This document shows positions 10,393-24,336 of a stretch of 64,000 nt of DNA, in pieces. Source of the DNA: Rhabdornis inornatus (taxonomy: Eukaryota > Chordata > Aves > Passeriformes > Rhabdornithidae). Under the pieces are notes generated by a model, which was given only the letters and a program-made list of their open reading frames with translations, was not told the DNA's origin and ran no database searches. The first letter of the stretch is position 1. The number at the start of each line of letters is the position of its first letter. The stretch is taken from NCBI GenBank assembly GCA_013397075.1, contig VWZS01002843.1, positions 79,501 to 143,500 of the forward strand, written 5' to 3'. The position numbers and the translations under genes are program-made.

Positions 10393-13300
10393 TTACATTC
10401 AGGTTGTTTTTGTATTTTATATTGGTAAGGCCCCCAAACATTAGCTGGTCAGCCGGAAGGGGTAAGGATCCAAGTTAGTTTTAGTTCCACTGTGTGATAG
10501 AACCTGTGAATTCCCTCACACCCAGAACATTCTACCACTTTGTCTACTTAGCTGCCATATCGCCAGAAGGGAAAGTTACAAATTAATACACCAGCCTTTC
10601 AAAATTCGTAAGGGAGCTGCAAATATGTTGAGAGCAACTAAAGCACAAAACATAGTGAGAGTTTAATTAGAGAAAAATTAGCTAAGAAAAGCTTTGAGTG
10701 AGGGACGGGTAGGAAAGCAACCAGAACAACTAGATTCTTCCTCTGGGCATTGCCTGCTTGTGTGAGAATTTGTATTGGCATCACTGGAGGCCACTCTGTT
10801 CCTCATTTGCTCAGCCTGTTGCAAAGGCCAAAACAAGACAGAGAGTCATTCTTAGTTCTACTTTGCTTTTTTGACTGTCCTTTCAGATTGCAGCAGGATA
10901 TTGAGTTATTTGAAAGAAACCTGAACACAAAAATTTTAATGCCTTATTTTCTTCATTTTCAGGCTCTTTGACTGCTTCTGTGGACAGAAACCTTGGATCA
11001 GTGGTATTTTGTTGCACTATTTAATATTTTCTGTAAAAACAGTGATAATCACCTCCCATTAGCACCAGGTAAATTTAGATTTAGCTCTATTAGCTTAGCT
11101 TTATGAGCTGCCTGCTTTATCCTGCCTGCTTATGTCAAAAATGGATATTAAGCGTAAATGTTCTTGACTCCATGCTAATACTGTTCTAACTAAGATGTAA
11201 GAGAGTTGAACTCCAAGGTTTCCCAGTTTCTTTAGAAGTGACTGTTTATGATGTGAAGCTTGTGTGGAACTGAAGAGGCCAAAGTTCCCCAAAATCAGTG
11301 GGAATCCAGTTCCTGGAAAGCATAACACTCATGTGAAGGCTGATTGAATACAAAATTAGAGAGATAAGGGAAAAATAAAAACACTGACTGATTTCAAAGG
11401 CATTCAAGCTAAATAAAGCGATAAACAGCATATTTTTCTGTTGAAAATTCTCTATTAATGTGTAGATCTGGCTTTGCCGTTTCACAAATACTTAGGAACA
11501 GAATGTATATAGTCACTTAATCTGCTTTTCTTTCTCTTCAAATACTTTGATGCTTTTTATCTTTAGGTTCCTCTTGTTTACCTTGGCTGTGTTTTTATCT
11601 AAGGATGTTGAGGGCTGAGAAATCAGATTAATCACCCAGTTCCTGCACAAAGACTAAACTGAAATGATAAGTCTTTGGCAAGGATGCTCAGTGAGTATTA
11701 TTCTGAGACCATTTTCAGGAGAAATGCATGTGAGTCTCTAACAGATGCATCAGTTTTATTAGTCAAGTGCAGCCATGTGCAGCTTCTGCAGTTTAAACAC
11801 AAAATATTAATCTTGGAAAGTATTTTAGGGGAGTATAATTGCTTGCTCCAGAGTCTTGCTTACCAAAAGCTCTTTTACACCTAAGAATAGGTTGTGGTCG
11901 AAGAAAATTACCTTCTCTTATGAACAGACCTAAGCAATACTGTGCTTTCATATAATGGGAAGATACCTTCTACAGCCGTTAATGAAAATCTCTGTATCCA
12001 GCATTTGCTGGCCTGGATAAATAATTACAGTCCTTGGGTAGTTCTTTCCTCTTATGAAGCTCTGCAATTTGTCGCAAAACATTAGACTTTGGTATCTCAA
12101 ATAAAAACCTGGAGTTACCCTCACCGTTGTAAAGATGTCTGAACACTGCTGCTTTCTTTCATGGTGCAGAGCCAGAGTGACAAAGGAATCAATGAAGAGC
12201 CCATTTTAATTGAGAATTACATAAGCATCACTCTTAAGGATGTTCAGGCCTCATCTACACTGAAGAAATCAGTGACTGAGTATTTGACCCTAGTCGTCCC
12301 CACTATATATTGTCTCTTGCCTGGTTCCATTTTTTATTTATCCAGACAGGTCTGTGCAAGGCAAATCTGCAACTTTTTGAAGTCTGCATACAAATCCCTT
12401 AGCATCACTCCATCACCCAGCCAGGCTATGGTCTGCTTGCATTTAGCAGTACAAACAACCTTTCAAAGACCAGCTCCTCGCTCAATATTTTATTGATTTA
12501 CATTATACATTTCTGTGTTAGGCTGGTGTTTCTAGAACTTATTGCATACTTCTAGGAATTGGATGACTCAGGGGATGTTTTTGTTTGATCAGATTCCATA
12601 GCATTCTCTTATGGACATAGGGCATAGTACATCGGCTTGTACTACCAGGTAAAGGAATATATTTTCTTTTAAACTTTGGAAGAAAATGGCCATTTTTTAA
12701 AAGCTAGAGGTGGAAGAAACGCATGTGGAAAGATATAAACAAAGGTTGTTTCGGTCCCTGAAGGTTTGAGGCTACATTCTTCCTCGACAAATCAAAGGCA
12801 ATTTGTTCACTGTCATAGAAATATACTTCATAGGCTGTTGTCACTGCCTGTATGGCATGCATGCCCTGGCCTGTGCTCCAGCAAGTCATAAAGGATACAT
12901 TTCTAAGAAAGAGCTGCTCTTTAATCCTTGTGAAAGATACTAGTACTCTGAAGAAATATTTTCTTTTGGGTTTTTTTTCACTGTTCTGTGATATTTCCTG
13001 ATCATATGCATGAAAGCATGATTCTTTAAACCAAAGTTTATTTGAGAATCAGTGACATGTTACAATTAAGAATAAAGAAAATTATTGCATAAGAAATAAG
13101 TGAGTACAGAGAGGAAAAAGCCCAAGTAAACATACAAAAACCCCTGAAGCTCCTATGTGATATGCAATAAATTTAAATCACATGAGTACCTTGATCATCC
13201 TACATATAGGCTTTAACAAAATCAGCTGGGTCAAAGATTTCTTCTGTGGTCCACAGAGACCATTCTGGTGATGCCTCCTGAGCTAATGTCATCTTCAGCC

Positions 13301-15315
13301 ATCTTTTTCTCCACAAAATCCAGCCTACATCTGTAAAGGTCTTATACTAATGCCATCGAACACTGTAGTCAGGAAGCAAAACCTCTTCTTTACCACACAA
13401 CCCTTTTAAATTTACATCCAAAATACCTACTTGCTGAGATTATGGTGAGGAGACTCCACCTTGATCTTATTATTTACTCAGTTTATTACTTACTGCTACC
13501 CACTCTGTGCCAGTTAATACCAACCCTGACAGAATCCATAGCTCTCCCAAATTCAGCCACTATCAGCACAAAAAAAATGGTGATTTCTTCAGCATCCAAA
13601 TGATTCAGTGAGATGTTGACAGGAAGGGCAGCCAAAAAACTCCATACTTCATAATAAAACTATAAAGTCAACTAAATTATATTGTAATTGTGCAGGGAAA
13701 CAGCTGCAGCACTCTCGAAGATTTAACTGTGAGCTCCTTTAGTGCTTCATACTAGAACTTCAAAGATAATCCAGCATTAGTGTTTTTCTCTGGGGAATTT
13801 TAGAAACTCCAGCAAGGGATCTGACACACAAACCCCTTAATTCTCTAACCTTGACAGCTCACAAAGGTAAAAACTCACCTCCTCTTTGGAAAAGAATCCT
13901 TGATGGCAGATGTATTATCACTACTGCTTTGGGAAAATGTTTTTCTTTCTCTAAAGTACTGAGTTTTCTAAACTTGTTACAAACCCCAGCTTTTCCGTGG
14001 AAACTGAGGGAGGATAGAAGCCAAATGACCCAAGGCTGAGAGAATAATATTTATGTTTTTATTGGCAGAGTATTTATATTGGCAGTGCCACGATGGGTCA
14101 ATTTACATTGATTGCATTTGTGAAGGCAGGAAAACAGTAAGGAAGGGAACTTCTTTTCCTTCATTTTCTTTTTGAAAATTATGGGATAATAATTTTCACC
14201 TAAATGTTTTGAAGTGAAGCATCATATCTGTTGAAAAGTTGGTATGAGAAGAATAGTATAAATTTGCTAAATAGTTAATTGTTTAATTATGTTGTTGATT
14301 TTGGTACATTTTTGTCTAATGTAAGTGTTTGTGTTTTGTTCCTGTGAAAAGAATATCTGTAAACTGAACACTTTGACATTCTATCTTCTGATGTAATAAA
14401 TATTTTTACAGTGATCCACCCTTTTCCTTCCTCAATCACTTGAAATTCAGATTGCTTGATTACTTCAAACTCATTGAACTATTTGGGAAGTTAAATATAC
14501 CTGGAGTACTGCTGCAATATTAATAAGAACAAAAATACAATATCTGTACTCTTAAAATCTATTTAGAGCCTTCCTTTATGCTTTCAGCAGAGATACCAGG
14601 TTATATACTGGCAAACATAAATGAGAAAGACTAAGGTGGCCAGATTCCTGAATACCACAGGAGAAGAGAGGCAAGTATGTGTCATCCTCTGTGTACATGT
14701 TGATGACAGAGACTTCCAAGCACACTGGCAACAGTGCATATGTCTCCTCAGTTCATGTCATCAGATCACAGAAAACCCAGTCTAGAAGGGACTTCAGTGG
14801 GGAATGAGTTCCTTCTTTTGCTTTGCCTGCATGGGTGGCTTCTGCTTTATTTATGAAACTGCATTTGTTTAACTAACCCATGAGTTTTCTCAATTTTACT
14901 CTTCTGATTCTCTCCCCCATGCCACTGGGGGAGAGTGAACAAGCAGTTGTGTGGTGCTTACTTGTCAGATGGGGTGAAACCACAACAGATATGTTTACTC
15001 CAGCTGAAAGTTGTGCCAGGGAAGCAAGAGAACCTCAAAGCAATATAGCCTTAAGTATTTATAAGGTCTTGTTTAACCATCACTTGTGCACTGTAATTTG
15101 TAGATCATAGCTGGAAAGATCAGTCTGAAAAGAAGAGGTGCTGCTCTTGCCAGGCTACTTTTGCCAATGTTTAGTACAGAACAAAGGGTTTTTTCATAGA
15201 CCAGGTTAGGAAGACATAACCTTAATTTACTATAAAAACGATTATTTTTCCTCATTTAAGTGTTATTCTGATACTAACCTTTATGTGATTTGACTAATGC
15301 AGTTTTATTGAGAAT

Positions 15316-15361
15316 AGGACCACATGCAGTGGTCCTTTCTTTCACATGCAGTGAAAGAAAG
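15316..15361. repeat. Twin adjacent hairpins with identical ATGCA loops
   Basis: Hairpin 1 (15316-15336) has 8-bp perfect arms AGGACCAC / GTGGTCCT around ATGCA. Hairpin 2 (15335-15361) has 11-bp perfect arms CTTTCTTTCAC / GTGAAAGAAAG around the same ATGCA. The core CACATGCAGTG occurs in both, 22 bp apart, and the two stems share bases 15335-15336. No known element is recognised around them. Confidence 0.8.
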
Positions 15362-18136
15362 TATTTTTCAGATTATATAAAACCTTTATCCTTTTTTTCA
15401 GGATTTTGACTGATTTGGAATAAATTCACTAGAGGTTTCAGCTTTGGAAATAATGATGAAGAAGCATCTCAACACAAGTGCAATCTTGCAGGCTGTCATA
15501 GCTCTAACAGTTCTCTCTTGCAAAACTTTCCATCCAATTTCCAGAATCTTTATGTAAAATTGAAGATTTTTCCCTCAGACCAAAACTCTGAAATGTAGCT
15601 TTGCATCATGCTTACTTCTCCAGGCAGACCCTTAGATCACACAATACACTAGAAGGGATTCCTGTAAACAGGTTCATCATTTCAGCTGAAGGGCCTTTTC
15701 TGGGTCTCAGAGAAACAGAATATCAAGACTTAAAAAAATAACCACTGTTAGTTACCTTCCAGAAATTATGTTATTCTTTTTAGCCTGTATAACACATCTA
15801 GTTGCCCCTTGTCACCTTTACAATAATTGTAAGCAACATAGGTAGTGACAAAAAATATTTTGTTCTCGGATGGTCTGAGTTGCCTGGAAAAGTCTGTCTC
15901 TTCCCATCAACAATGAAAGAACCCAAGGCTGGGCTGCTGACATAGGTACCAGAGTTAAATACCTGAGGTTATGTGGACTGAGTCAGGAACTCACAGCACA
16001 AGCACACTACAAGAATGGCTATTTCTAGATTTTTTTTTCCTGTGTGCTATTAAGAAGGCAGAAATAAATGCTTGAACTAATTTTATTAACAATGTGCCAA
16101 ACCTTTTTTACACGATGTTACACTTTCAGCTTGTCTTAATGTCAAATGCCATATAACCGAGTCATGTCTTTTTGTGAACCGTAACAGGGTTGCTAACAAA
16201 AGCCTTAAGGTCTGCTATTTAGAACAACTTCTAATTTAAACAACTGCATTACCCTGACAATTAAAAATTATTGCCTTTCATGCACAGCAGGCAGAGTAAA
16301 ACATGTTCTCTTCGTCCACCTAAAAAACCTAACATGCCAGACTTTGTACTTGACCAAGACAGCATTGGCTTGGTCCACTTTGTAGACCTTCAGTAATTTC
16401 TAGTTTCTGAAGATCTGCATTGGTCTTTCTCTCCCATGATGTTAAAGACCCCCACATTTATCCAGTACTACTCAGGAATGAAACACACTCAAAGAATAAA
16501 AGCCATGATTTGATGTAATAAAGAACATGGTAGATGATGTTCAGCCCTTAGATTTCATTCTTCTCTTATTCATATTTATTCCCCTTGGCTTTTCCCTGCT
16601 CTCCAAAACATTCTGCAAAATCCTACCTTATCAAGTCCTTGCCAGTTTGCAAGTGCTCACCAGAAAGTGAGACTGTTCTCTCCATAATAAAAAGTTTTCA
16701 ATTTCTTGAAATCTTTTCTTAAAACGACTTATTTTTGTAAAATATCTCAAGAACCAACATATTCAACCCTGAAGAATATGATCCTATTATTTATAGAAGA
16801 AAGCCAACTGTCTCTGCAAGGAGGACTTGTTGATAGTTTTATGTAAACATTTTCCTTTCTCTTTGAAAAATACCCTAGAAGTTCAAATGCCAGCACTCAA
16901 AATTGAACCTTATATGACTTTCAAAATCCAAGTTCCACTTTGTCAAACCGCTGCCATATTGAACATCTCTCCTAATTTTTCTACTTTAATTCCTGGAGCT
17001 GGAAAATTTTAGAAAGTAATATTCTCTGCTTAACTGATTGTATATAGATCTGATCTCTTTGGAGGCACAAGAGCGAGTTAATCTAACAAGCATTTGTTTT
17101 TCTCATAAATCTTTTGTTTGACAATGGGTGCCCATATTGATGGAGGTGGTGGAAGAAGACTCTTTCCTATTTTAATCTTGATAGCTAAGGCTTATACTAA
17201 ATCAAGGAAGGGGTAAGGAAGGAAGTGAAGATTTCTCTGCGGACATCTGGAGGAACAAAGAGAAGATAGATTAAAAGAACCAGCAGACAGCCCAAAGCCA
17301 AATTTTGCTTTGGTTGTCTTGTTTTATTGCTCAGCAAACACTCAATGGAGAGAGCCAGGTAGTGGAAAAAATTGCACTGCAACAGCACGCACAAACTTCA
17401 GTGTCAGCATGTTCCAATGTGCCTCAGTTAAGAAGTTGCTCTTATTTTAGGCCAGTTAAATCCTGAAGAGGCATGGATAGTTAGTCTGTGGACAGAAGGA
17501 CAGAACACTTTGTGACATGGTCCTAAATCTACCCAGGTTTGTAGGGAAGCTTGTAGGTACATTAGCAGAGACTCCTTCAGACCAGCTTCTGCTGCTGCCA
17601 GTCTTGACAGAAGGGCTGTGCACTGCTGGTTAGGGGTTTGCACTACTGGTTTTTCCTGTTTGAGGCAGATATCCCACCAACATTTCTTATAATGAAGGTG
17701 CAGAAAAGGAATTGAAATGAGAGATTTCCATTGTACTTCATTAACAGAAAGTTTCCTCTTTGAGTTAATTACTTCCATCAAGTGTTTGAAATAAAAAGAT
17801 GCTGATCTTAGTCCATGAATAGTTTAACTAGAACTGTGATGAGAGGCTTGTAACCTATGTGTAGCAGATAGCATTTAAAGGTTATTGATGCCTTCTGAGA
17901 CAGCATTAATTACTTACTGCTGAAATTAATTTCCCTTACGTGGGCTCTGAGCATCCAGAATTCAAAGTCTTTGTTAACACATAGAAATTGCAGATGATGC
18001 AGTAAATTGTCTACCTTGCTTCTACATTTTCAATGCCTAGTGAAGTAATTCTTCTAAATGAAGTACACTGTTTCCTTACCCAGCCACAGAAGCAGAGAGA
18101 CATGTCTCTGGAATGAACTTAGATGTCTTATCTCAA

Positions 18137-18167
18137 ACAGAGAGAGATCCCCTGGATCTCCCTCTGT
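18137..18167. repeat. Short hairpin, 14-bp arms, 3-nt loop
   Basis: ACAGAGAGAGATCC, loop CCT, then GGATCTCCCTCTGT. The arms differ at one position, which becomes a G-U wobble in RNA made from the minus (TRPC4) strand and an A-C mismatch on the other. It is too short for a classical miRNA precursor. Confidence 0.7.
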
Positions 18168-18334
18168 GCATACCTCTGTCTATTGACTGTATAATGAATT
18201 TATTCTCATATTCTAGGAAAATTGTTTCACCACAACTAAATGGTGTATTAAGCAGATGTGCCCTGTGATTTAGAAACATTTTTTCTTAGCAGCAATAAGT
18301 ACGCCTTCCACAGAGACACCTACTCTTCATTTAG

Positions 18335-19466
18335 ACCTGCTTGACTAATTGATTTTCTTCTATAACAAAGTGACCTGAATGAGGGAAGGCTGTTGATATT
18401 GAGCACCTGGACTTTAGTAAAGCCTTTGACACCATTTCCCACAGCGTTCCTCCTGGAGAATTTTGGAATGGCCTTGATGGAAATACCCTTCATGGCTTAA
18501 AAACTGCTCTGATGACTGGGCCCAGAAAATGGTGGTGAATGGAGTTACATCCAGTTGGTAGCTGGTCACTAGTGATGACCCAAATGCTCAGTGTTGGGGC
18601 CAGTCCTGTTTAATATGTTTATCAATGATCTGGATGAGGGTATTAACTGCACCCTCAGTCAGTTTGCAGAGGACACCAAGCTGGGAAACAGTGTTGTACT
18701 GCTAGATAATAGGAAGGCTCTACAGAGGGATCTCTAAGGGCTGGATCTATGGGTTGAAGCCAATGGCATGAGGTTCGACAAGACCGAGTGCCAGGTCTTG
18801 CACATGTGTCATAACAGCCCAGGTAGCACTGCAGGCTGGGGGCAGAGCAACTGGGAAACTGCCCAGTGGAAAGGGAACTGGGAGTGCTGCTCAACAGCAG
18901 TTATACATGAGCCAGAGTGTGCCCAGGTGGCCAAGAAAGCCCTGGCCTGTCTCAGCAATAGCATGGCCAGTAGGACCAGGGCAGTGATCGTCCCTCTGTA
19001 CTCAGCACTGTGAGGCCTTGAACCCTGTGTTCATTCCTGGGCCTCTCATTACAAGAAGGACATTGAGGTGCTGGAGTGTGTCCAGAGAAGGGCAGTGGAG
19101 CAGGAGAAGGGTCTGGAGCACAAGTCTGATGAGGAGAGGCTGAGGGAAATGTGGTTGTTTAGCCTGGAGAGAGGTTGTGGTGAGGTGGGGTCAGTATCTT
19201 CTTCCAAGTAATGAGTGATAGAATGAGAGGGAATTACCTCAAGTTGCGTTGGGGCGGTTTAGATTGGATGTTGGGAACATTTCTTCACCGAAAGGATAGT
19301 CAAGAACAGGAACAGGATGCCTAGGGAAACGGTTGAGTCGCCATCCCTGGAAGTATTTAAAAGACATGTATGTGTGACACTGAGGGACACGGCTAGTGGT
19401 GGACTCAGTAGTGCTGGGTTAATCATTGGAATTAAAGTTTTTTTCCCAACTGAAAGGATTCTATAA
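18335..19466 (+). mobile_element. CR1 LINE, 5'-truncated, inactivated, with reverse-transcriptase end and 3' UTR
   Basis: The plus strand encodes, through stops and frameshifts, the C-terminal CR1 ORF2: a 'DFSKAFDT' block near 18410-18430, 'GASPVLFNMFINDLDEG' near 18595-18640, the polymerase box near 18660, 'ECQVLHM' near 18790, and the 'KKDIEVLE' block near 19050. The catalytic box reads FAED where active copies have FADD, so a catalytic aspartate is replaced. The CR1 3' UTR follows ('gtttagattggatgttggga', then 'catccctggaagtatttaaa') and ends near 'ggattctata'. Compared with the remembered consensus, pieces are missing near 18450-18490 and near 19165. It is antisense to TRPC4 and is a dead remnant. 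Confidence 0.95.
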
Positions 19467-22400
19467 CCAATTAGAAGAAGACTGTATGTGTAGCAAATAA
19501 TCTACTCATCTAATTCATACTATTAAAAAATCTGTGGACTTCTTATCTATAAACATGGAGATTTTTACATGATTTACAAAGCAAACATATGACCTGGTTT
19601 AGAGTACCTGGCACTTGCATGGAAAAATGTTTATCAAATTTTTTGAGTACTATAGCTGAGAGTCTGCAGAAATGGGTCTTGTGGAGACGTGGACCCAAAC
19701 GTGTATATATCACTCCTCTCACTTCTGCAATTCATAGACTAAACATATCTTCCTTTGGTGTCAAAAATGTCCAAATATTATCAAAGTCTGTTTCTTGTGT
19801 GGTTTTGTTATTTTTTACACGGAGACTTCTGAGTGCACCTTTGCAGCCTTTTGACAAATATTCATATACACAGTGACTTGCTACACATGGCCGCTCTGTT
19901 TCTGCTTATGTTTCAGGTGTGGACTAATTTTAAACACAGAACAATTCTTATGATGTTGTTTTTCTAAAGTCATTCCTGCTTACAGAGTCAATAATTCATG
20001 GTTTTGCATCTGAAAGACTTTTGATGAGAAATTCATTATAATTAAACATTAAAAACTTTACTAAGAACATGGCAACTTTTCATTTCAGTAGTTTAAAATT
20101 ATTTTCTCTAGGAATTGCTAAAATAGTTTTCAAATTCAGTAATTCTTGCTTTCTATCATGTCTATACTGGTTTCTGTAATAAAATTATATGGATGATATT
20201 AGCTATAAGAATTTAATTGGCAAACATGTTAAAGTCCAAGTGGATTTAGAAGTAATTGCAGGCAAACAAAATCCTCTATTTCATTGAAATGAAGTGTTTA
20301 GACACCGACATGAGATAGCAGATTTGAAATGATTAGGTATGTTTTCATTAAAATTTCACTGAATTTTTGACATTATTTTGAAACACTTTCATTTCACTGA
20401 GGCGGTATTTTGCATAGAAAACTAGGAAGAACTGATGATTCCTTTATAAAAAGTCCTCTTTTGAGCAGAAGCAAACAGATGGTTTTTATTATCAAAACCA
20501 AACAATTTTTTTATCCTGAATCTTTACTTTCCGAGAAAACATGAATTGACACATGAAATCTGAATATCATATTATTGTATTTAGTATTTAATTTCGTTTG
20601 AAGCTGATTTCCCTGAAACATTTTCCTTGAAATTCTTTCTAATAAGGCCTGACCTCTTGTTAATTCTTTAAATACATCAAATTGTTAAACCCACTCCCTT
20701 TTTCACTCTGCCCTTTGCTAGCACACATTCCGCAGCTGCTCACAACTCAGAAAAACAGGTCCTGCCCTGGGAAGAGAGAGCATCTCGAGGTCCATCTAGA
20801 GGTATTTGGGAGAGTTTTAGCAGTTAATCAGCTGCATGCCTAGTAAACAGGGAGAGAAATTTAAATTTAGAAATTTTTTTAATCAAACCTTTAAAAAAGT
20901 TAATTCAGGACCTGAAAAACTTCAGAAAACTTAAAACTTAGTTCTGGCTTCTTCAGATAGGTCTCAACATGACACATAACAATGGATGGAGGCTAGACAA
21001 ACTACACATTTACTTTAGGTTTTTAAAGATAAAAGAAGAATAAAACATTAAAATCTTTCCAGACTGCTAATTTGAAATGTGCAGAATTTAACCTTTACAT
21101 CCTATTTACAGTATAAGGTATTCCAAATTTACCAGAGATTGTGTATTTGTCAAGGGAGAGAAAGATGATCAGCATAATCTAAGAATGGAAAAGATTAAAA
21201 AAAAAAGAAAAAAGTAAACCCAAATCACACCAGTCAGTGTTCATTCATTTGAGAAGAGAGAGAGAAAAGCTCAACAGTTACATACTTAAAAATTCCTATT
21301 TCTTCCGTGTTGATATGAGAATGTCTAATAACAAAGCAAAATGAGATGGTACTACCAATAATTATACCCTCATCCTGTTACTGTATTTGAGCTTATACAG
21401 CTATAGCTTAAATGAAATGGGACATTTAGCATGAGGCAAAAATGAAACAGAGATATAAATGACTAGTGTAAGTATTTAAATTCCACTAATGAAGCTTACT
21501 GTGAAACCAGATGATATTGATTCAGCCTATTAATCTCCCCTTTTTTATTTCACATGTAAGGGAAAGTGAGTAAGCATTGTAGTAAGCACTTTTTCACATT
21601 TTTGTAGTTATGTGCTTAATACCTAAACAGGAGCAAAGCTAAAACAAATTTAACTAAACAGTGAGAGAGCCTGGGTTCTTGCTGTGATATCTCTGTTAAA
21701 TACTCTGGATATATATTACAAGAAAACACATATTTTGGAATGAGTGGAAAAGATTACTATCTACTAATCAATAAAGAGAGCTACTTTTCTCTTCTACTTA
21801 GCTGCATTGCTGCACCAGAAGTTTGTAATTAACTTGAACTCAGATTTGCTTGTGAACCAGATACAGGGTTTGGGATTTGCTTTCTCCATCCTTACATGGA
21901 GCTGCAGTTAATTCAGATAACATTTTCATTTGGTTTAGAAACCAGGGAAACTTATTTCTCACTGCTCATTGTGTGCTTAGAATCTACCACAATGAACTTG
22001 TGGCAGCCTTCATGAAACCAAACTCTCCCCTACTTGAGACAATATTAGACAGCATGTAATTGGACAGCAAAATGTCTGTGCCCAGTGCAGGGTGGTTGTG
22101 TGACTTCAAGAAACCCCTCTTGTTCACTGCTGGTTGTAGCCCAGGCAACAGTAGGTGTTAGAAATAGGTACCACAAGCTTCAGCAACATCTTTGCTTACA
22201 GCCAAACGGCACCAGTGAGGCAAAATGAAAAGAAAAGAACCAGCACCTTGGATATTCTGTCCCATGGGCTATGCTACAAAACCCCACGTAGTCTGGCAGA
22301 TCTCCTGGTTCTGCCCTATAACTCTAATAGATATTATCCACAGTCTTTTCAGACATTATCCTTCAAGGTAAACTTGAGACTATAAATCTTTCAACTTCAT

Positions 22401-23409
22401 TAGTCATTAATAAAGAAGACTGATGATTTCATCAGGGAAGTTCCCCTGTTGATGATACACTGTAGGTTACCTCTGACCTGACTCCACGGGCTGAGAATCC
22501 ATATCACGGAGATGCCTTTTGACAGCACATGAATGAGAATCACAGTATTATGGCAAGTGTGAAAGGAATGGAAATGCAGAGATGAGCAACTTTCACTGTG
22601 GAGAACCTCAGATCCAATTGGCATAAAGTTCTTGGTTTGTGGAAGGTCCACTTCAGCAGCAAAGTGGAGAACATGGAGAGCTCTGAAGATGAATGCGCTT
22701 TCTCAATTTTCACAAACACAGGGTGATACCAGGGGATTGCAGACCACTACACAAAGCACTGCTTAATCGTATGAATTTCAAGAGACTTTCTCTGTTCATT
22801 ACAAGGTATTTCTAGATCTACATTTCAGATATCATGTCATTTTGGAAAGTCCTCAAAATCTCCAAGCTTGGTAATTTTCTTTACTCATGTTTGTCAATTT
22901 TAATTTCTATACACAATGAAAATTCTTCACCATCCACCTGTTTGCTTCTACAGGTACCCTCAATCTGCTGTTCTACACCATCCTGTGTCTTGAGATTAAA
23001 CCAAGTTATATTATCCAAAGCCTACTTCACCCCTTTGTGAGACTTAGTTCTAATACGTTTCATGTTTGCTTGCTTAAAATGCCAAAAAGAATTACTGATA
23101 AAAATTTTTGGTATTATTTTCAGCCTGAAAGGAAAAAAGTAATACTTAACTCCTGAGCACTTAATCATAAAAAACAATGCAAAAGGACACACTTGTCATT
23201 ATTTTGCCACTTTTAGCTGCAATTTTTGGACAGAGACTGGACATTCTGGACAACCAGACCTGATTGTTTACTTGTGGAGCTCTGACCTCAGCCCCAATAT
23301 GGCATTGACAACAGCATGAGTAAAGGTTGAGATGTTAGGGATGGGTTGTAAAATAAGAGGGGAAGACAATGCATTCTTCTCTGTTTTGCTGTTTTGTTTG
23401 GGGAGGGGG

Positions 23410-23511
23410 GGCATTTGAAGAAACAGAAATAGTCATTGTTTAGTTTGGAGTAGTACCATCTGAAAATAATTTATAAAAGCAGTGAATATATTGCCTAAAA
23501 TACTGTACTAT
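23410..23511. repeat. Diverged direct repeat, copy A
   Basis: Pairs with 24236-24336. The last 54 bases (23458-23511) match copy B (24283-24336) at 47 of 54 positions with no gap, and all seven differences are transitions. The upstream half is weaker but shares 'ggcattt', 'agaaata' and 'agta'. It could be an old local duplication or two copies of an unrecognised ancient repeat. Confidence 0.7.
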
Positions 23512-24235
23512 CAAGAGCTCCTGGCTGGGTTCCAGTGCCCAATCTGAAAGAATCTGCTGACCCTGGAGGCTGCTGGATTCAGCCGGAGGCTATGTCTCCT
23601 GTAACATCCTTAACACACGAAATAGAAAGAACCAGATGATGTATTTTTATCATGATTTATATGGACCAGGACAGCCAGAATCCAAGCAATTGTTATGCCT
23701 GAGGTAAGTTTCTTGATCTTAGAGCTGCACCTACCAGAATATTGTAGTAATAATCAGAAAAAAAATAAGGAACAGTTACAGAGGCTACTGCTCGCTTCAG
23801 CAATGAGTATGGAATACACTTTGAAACACATTTAGTAAATCTTGATTTTACTTCAGCGAGAATCAAATGGTACGGATAGTGGGAAATATTTATAGAAATT
23901 AAAAATGTGTGTAAAATATAAAAGATCCACTGATTTGGAATTGTTTCACTAAATCAGCATGGCCTAATGTTTTTCATTATGAAGAATAAATTATGTTATC
24001 AGCTGTATTACTGCAACTTAATTAGGCACAGCAATCAGATGCAACTATGAAAAACATTTCACCCTACATATGCCTATCACTGTCTCTATCTCAAATTAAG
24101 AAAATTCAAGCTTTGTGTTAAGTTTTAAAAACAAACAAACAAACTATAAGAGATCAGAATTTTATTTCAATGCATGAATCCTTGCGAAAACAGAAGTCCA
24201 AGCTTCAGTTTCTTAAATGACTGTAAGACAGGATT

Positions 24236-24336
24236 GGCATTTTGAGAGATAGAAATACGGTTGTTAAATCAGGCAAAGTATGATCTGAAAATAATTTATG
24301 AAGGCAGTGAATATGTTGCCTGAAACATTATACTAT
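24236..24336. repeat. Diverged direct repeat, copy B
   Basis: Second copy of the 23410-23511 repeat, same orientation, about 825 bp away. The similarity stops abruptly after 'tactat' in both copies. Confidence 0.7.

Noticed and set aside
17428..17781. 117-codon minus-strand open frame in intron 3
   Set aside because: No recognisable motif, no splice-site pair with TRPC4 frame, and ordinary composition. This length is expected by chance in 64 kb.
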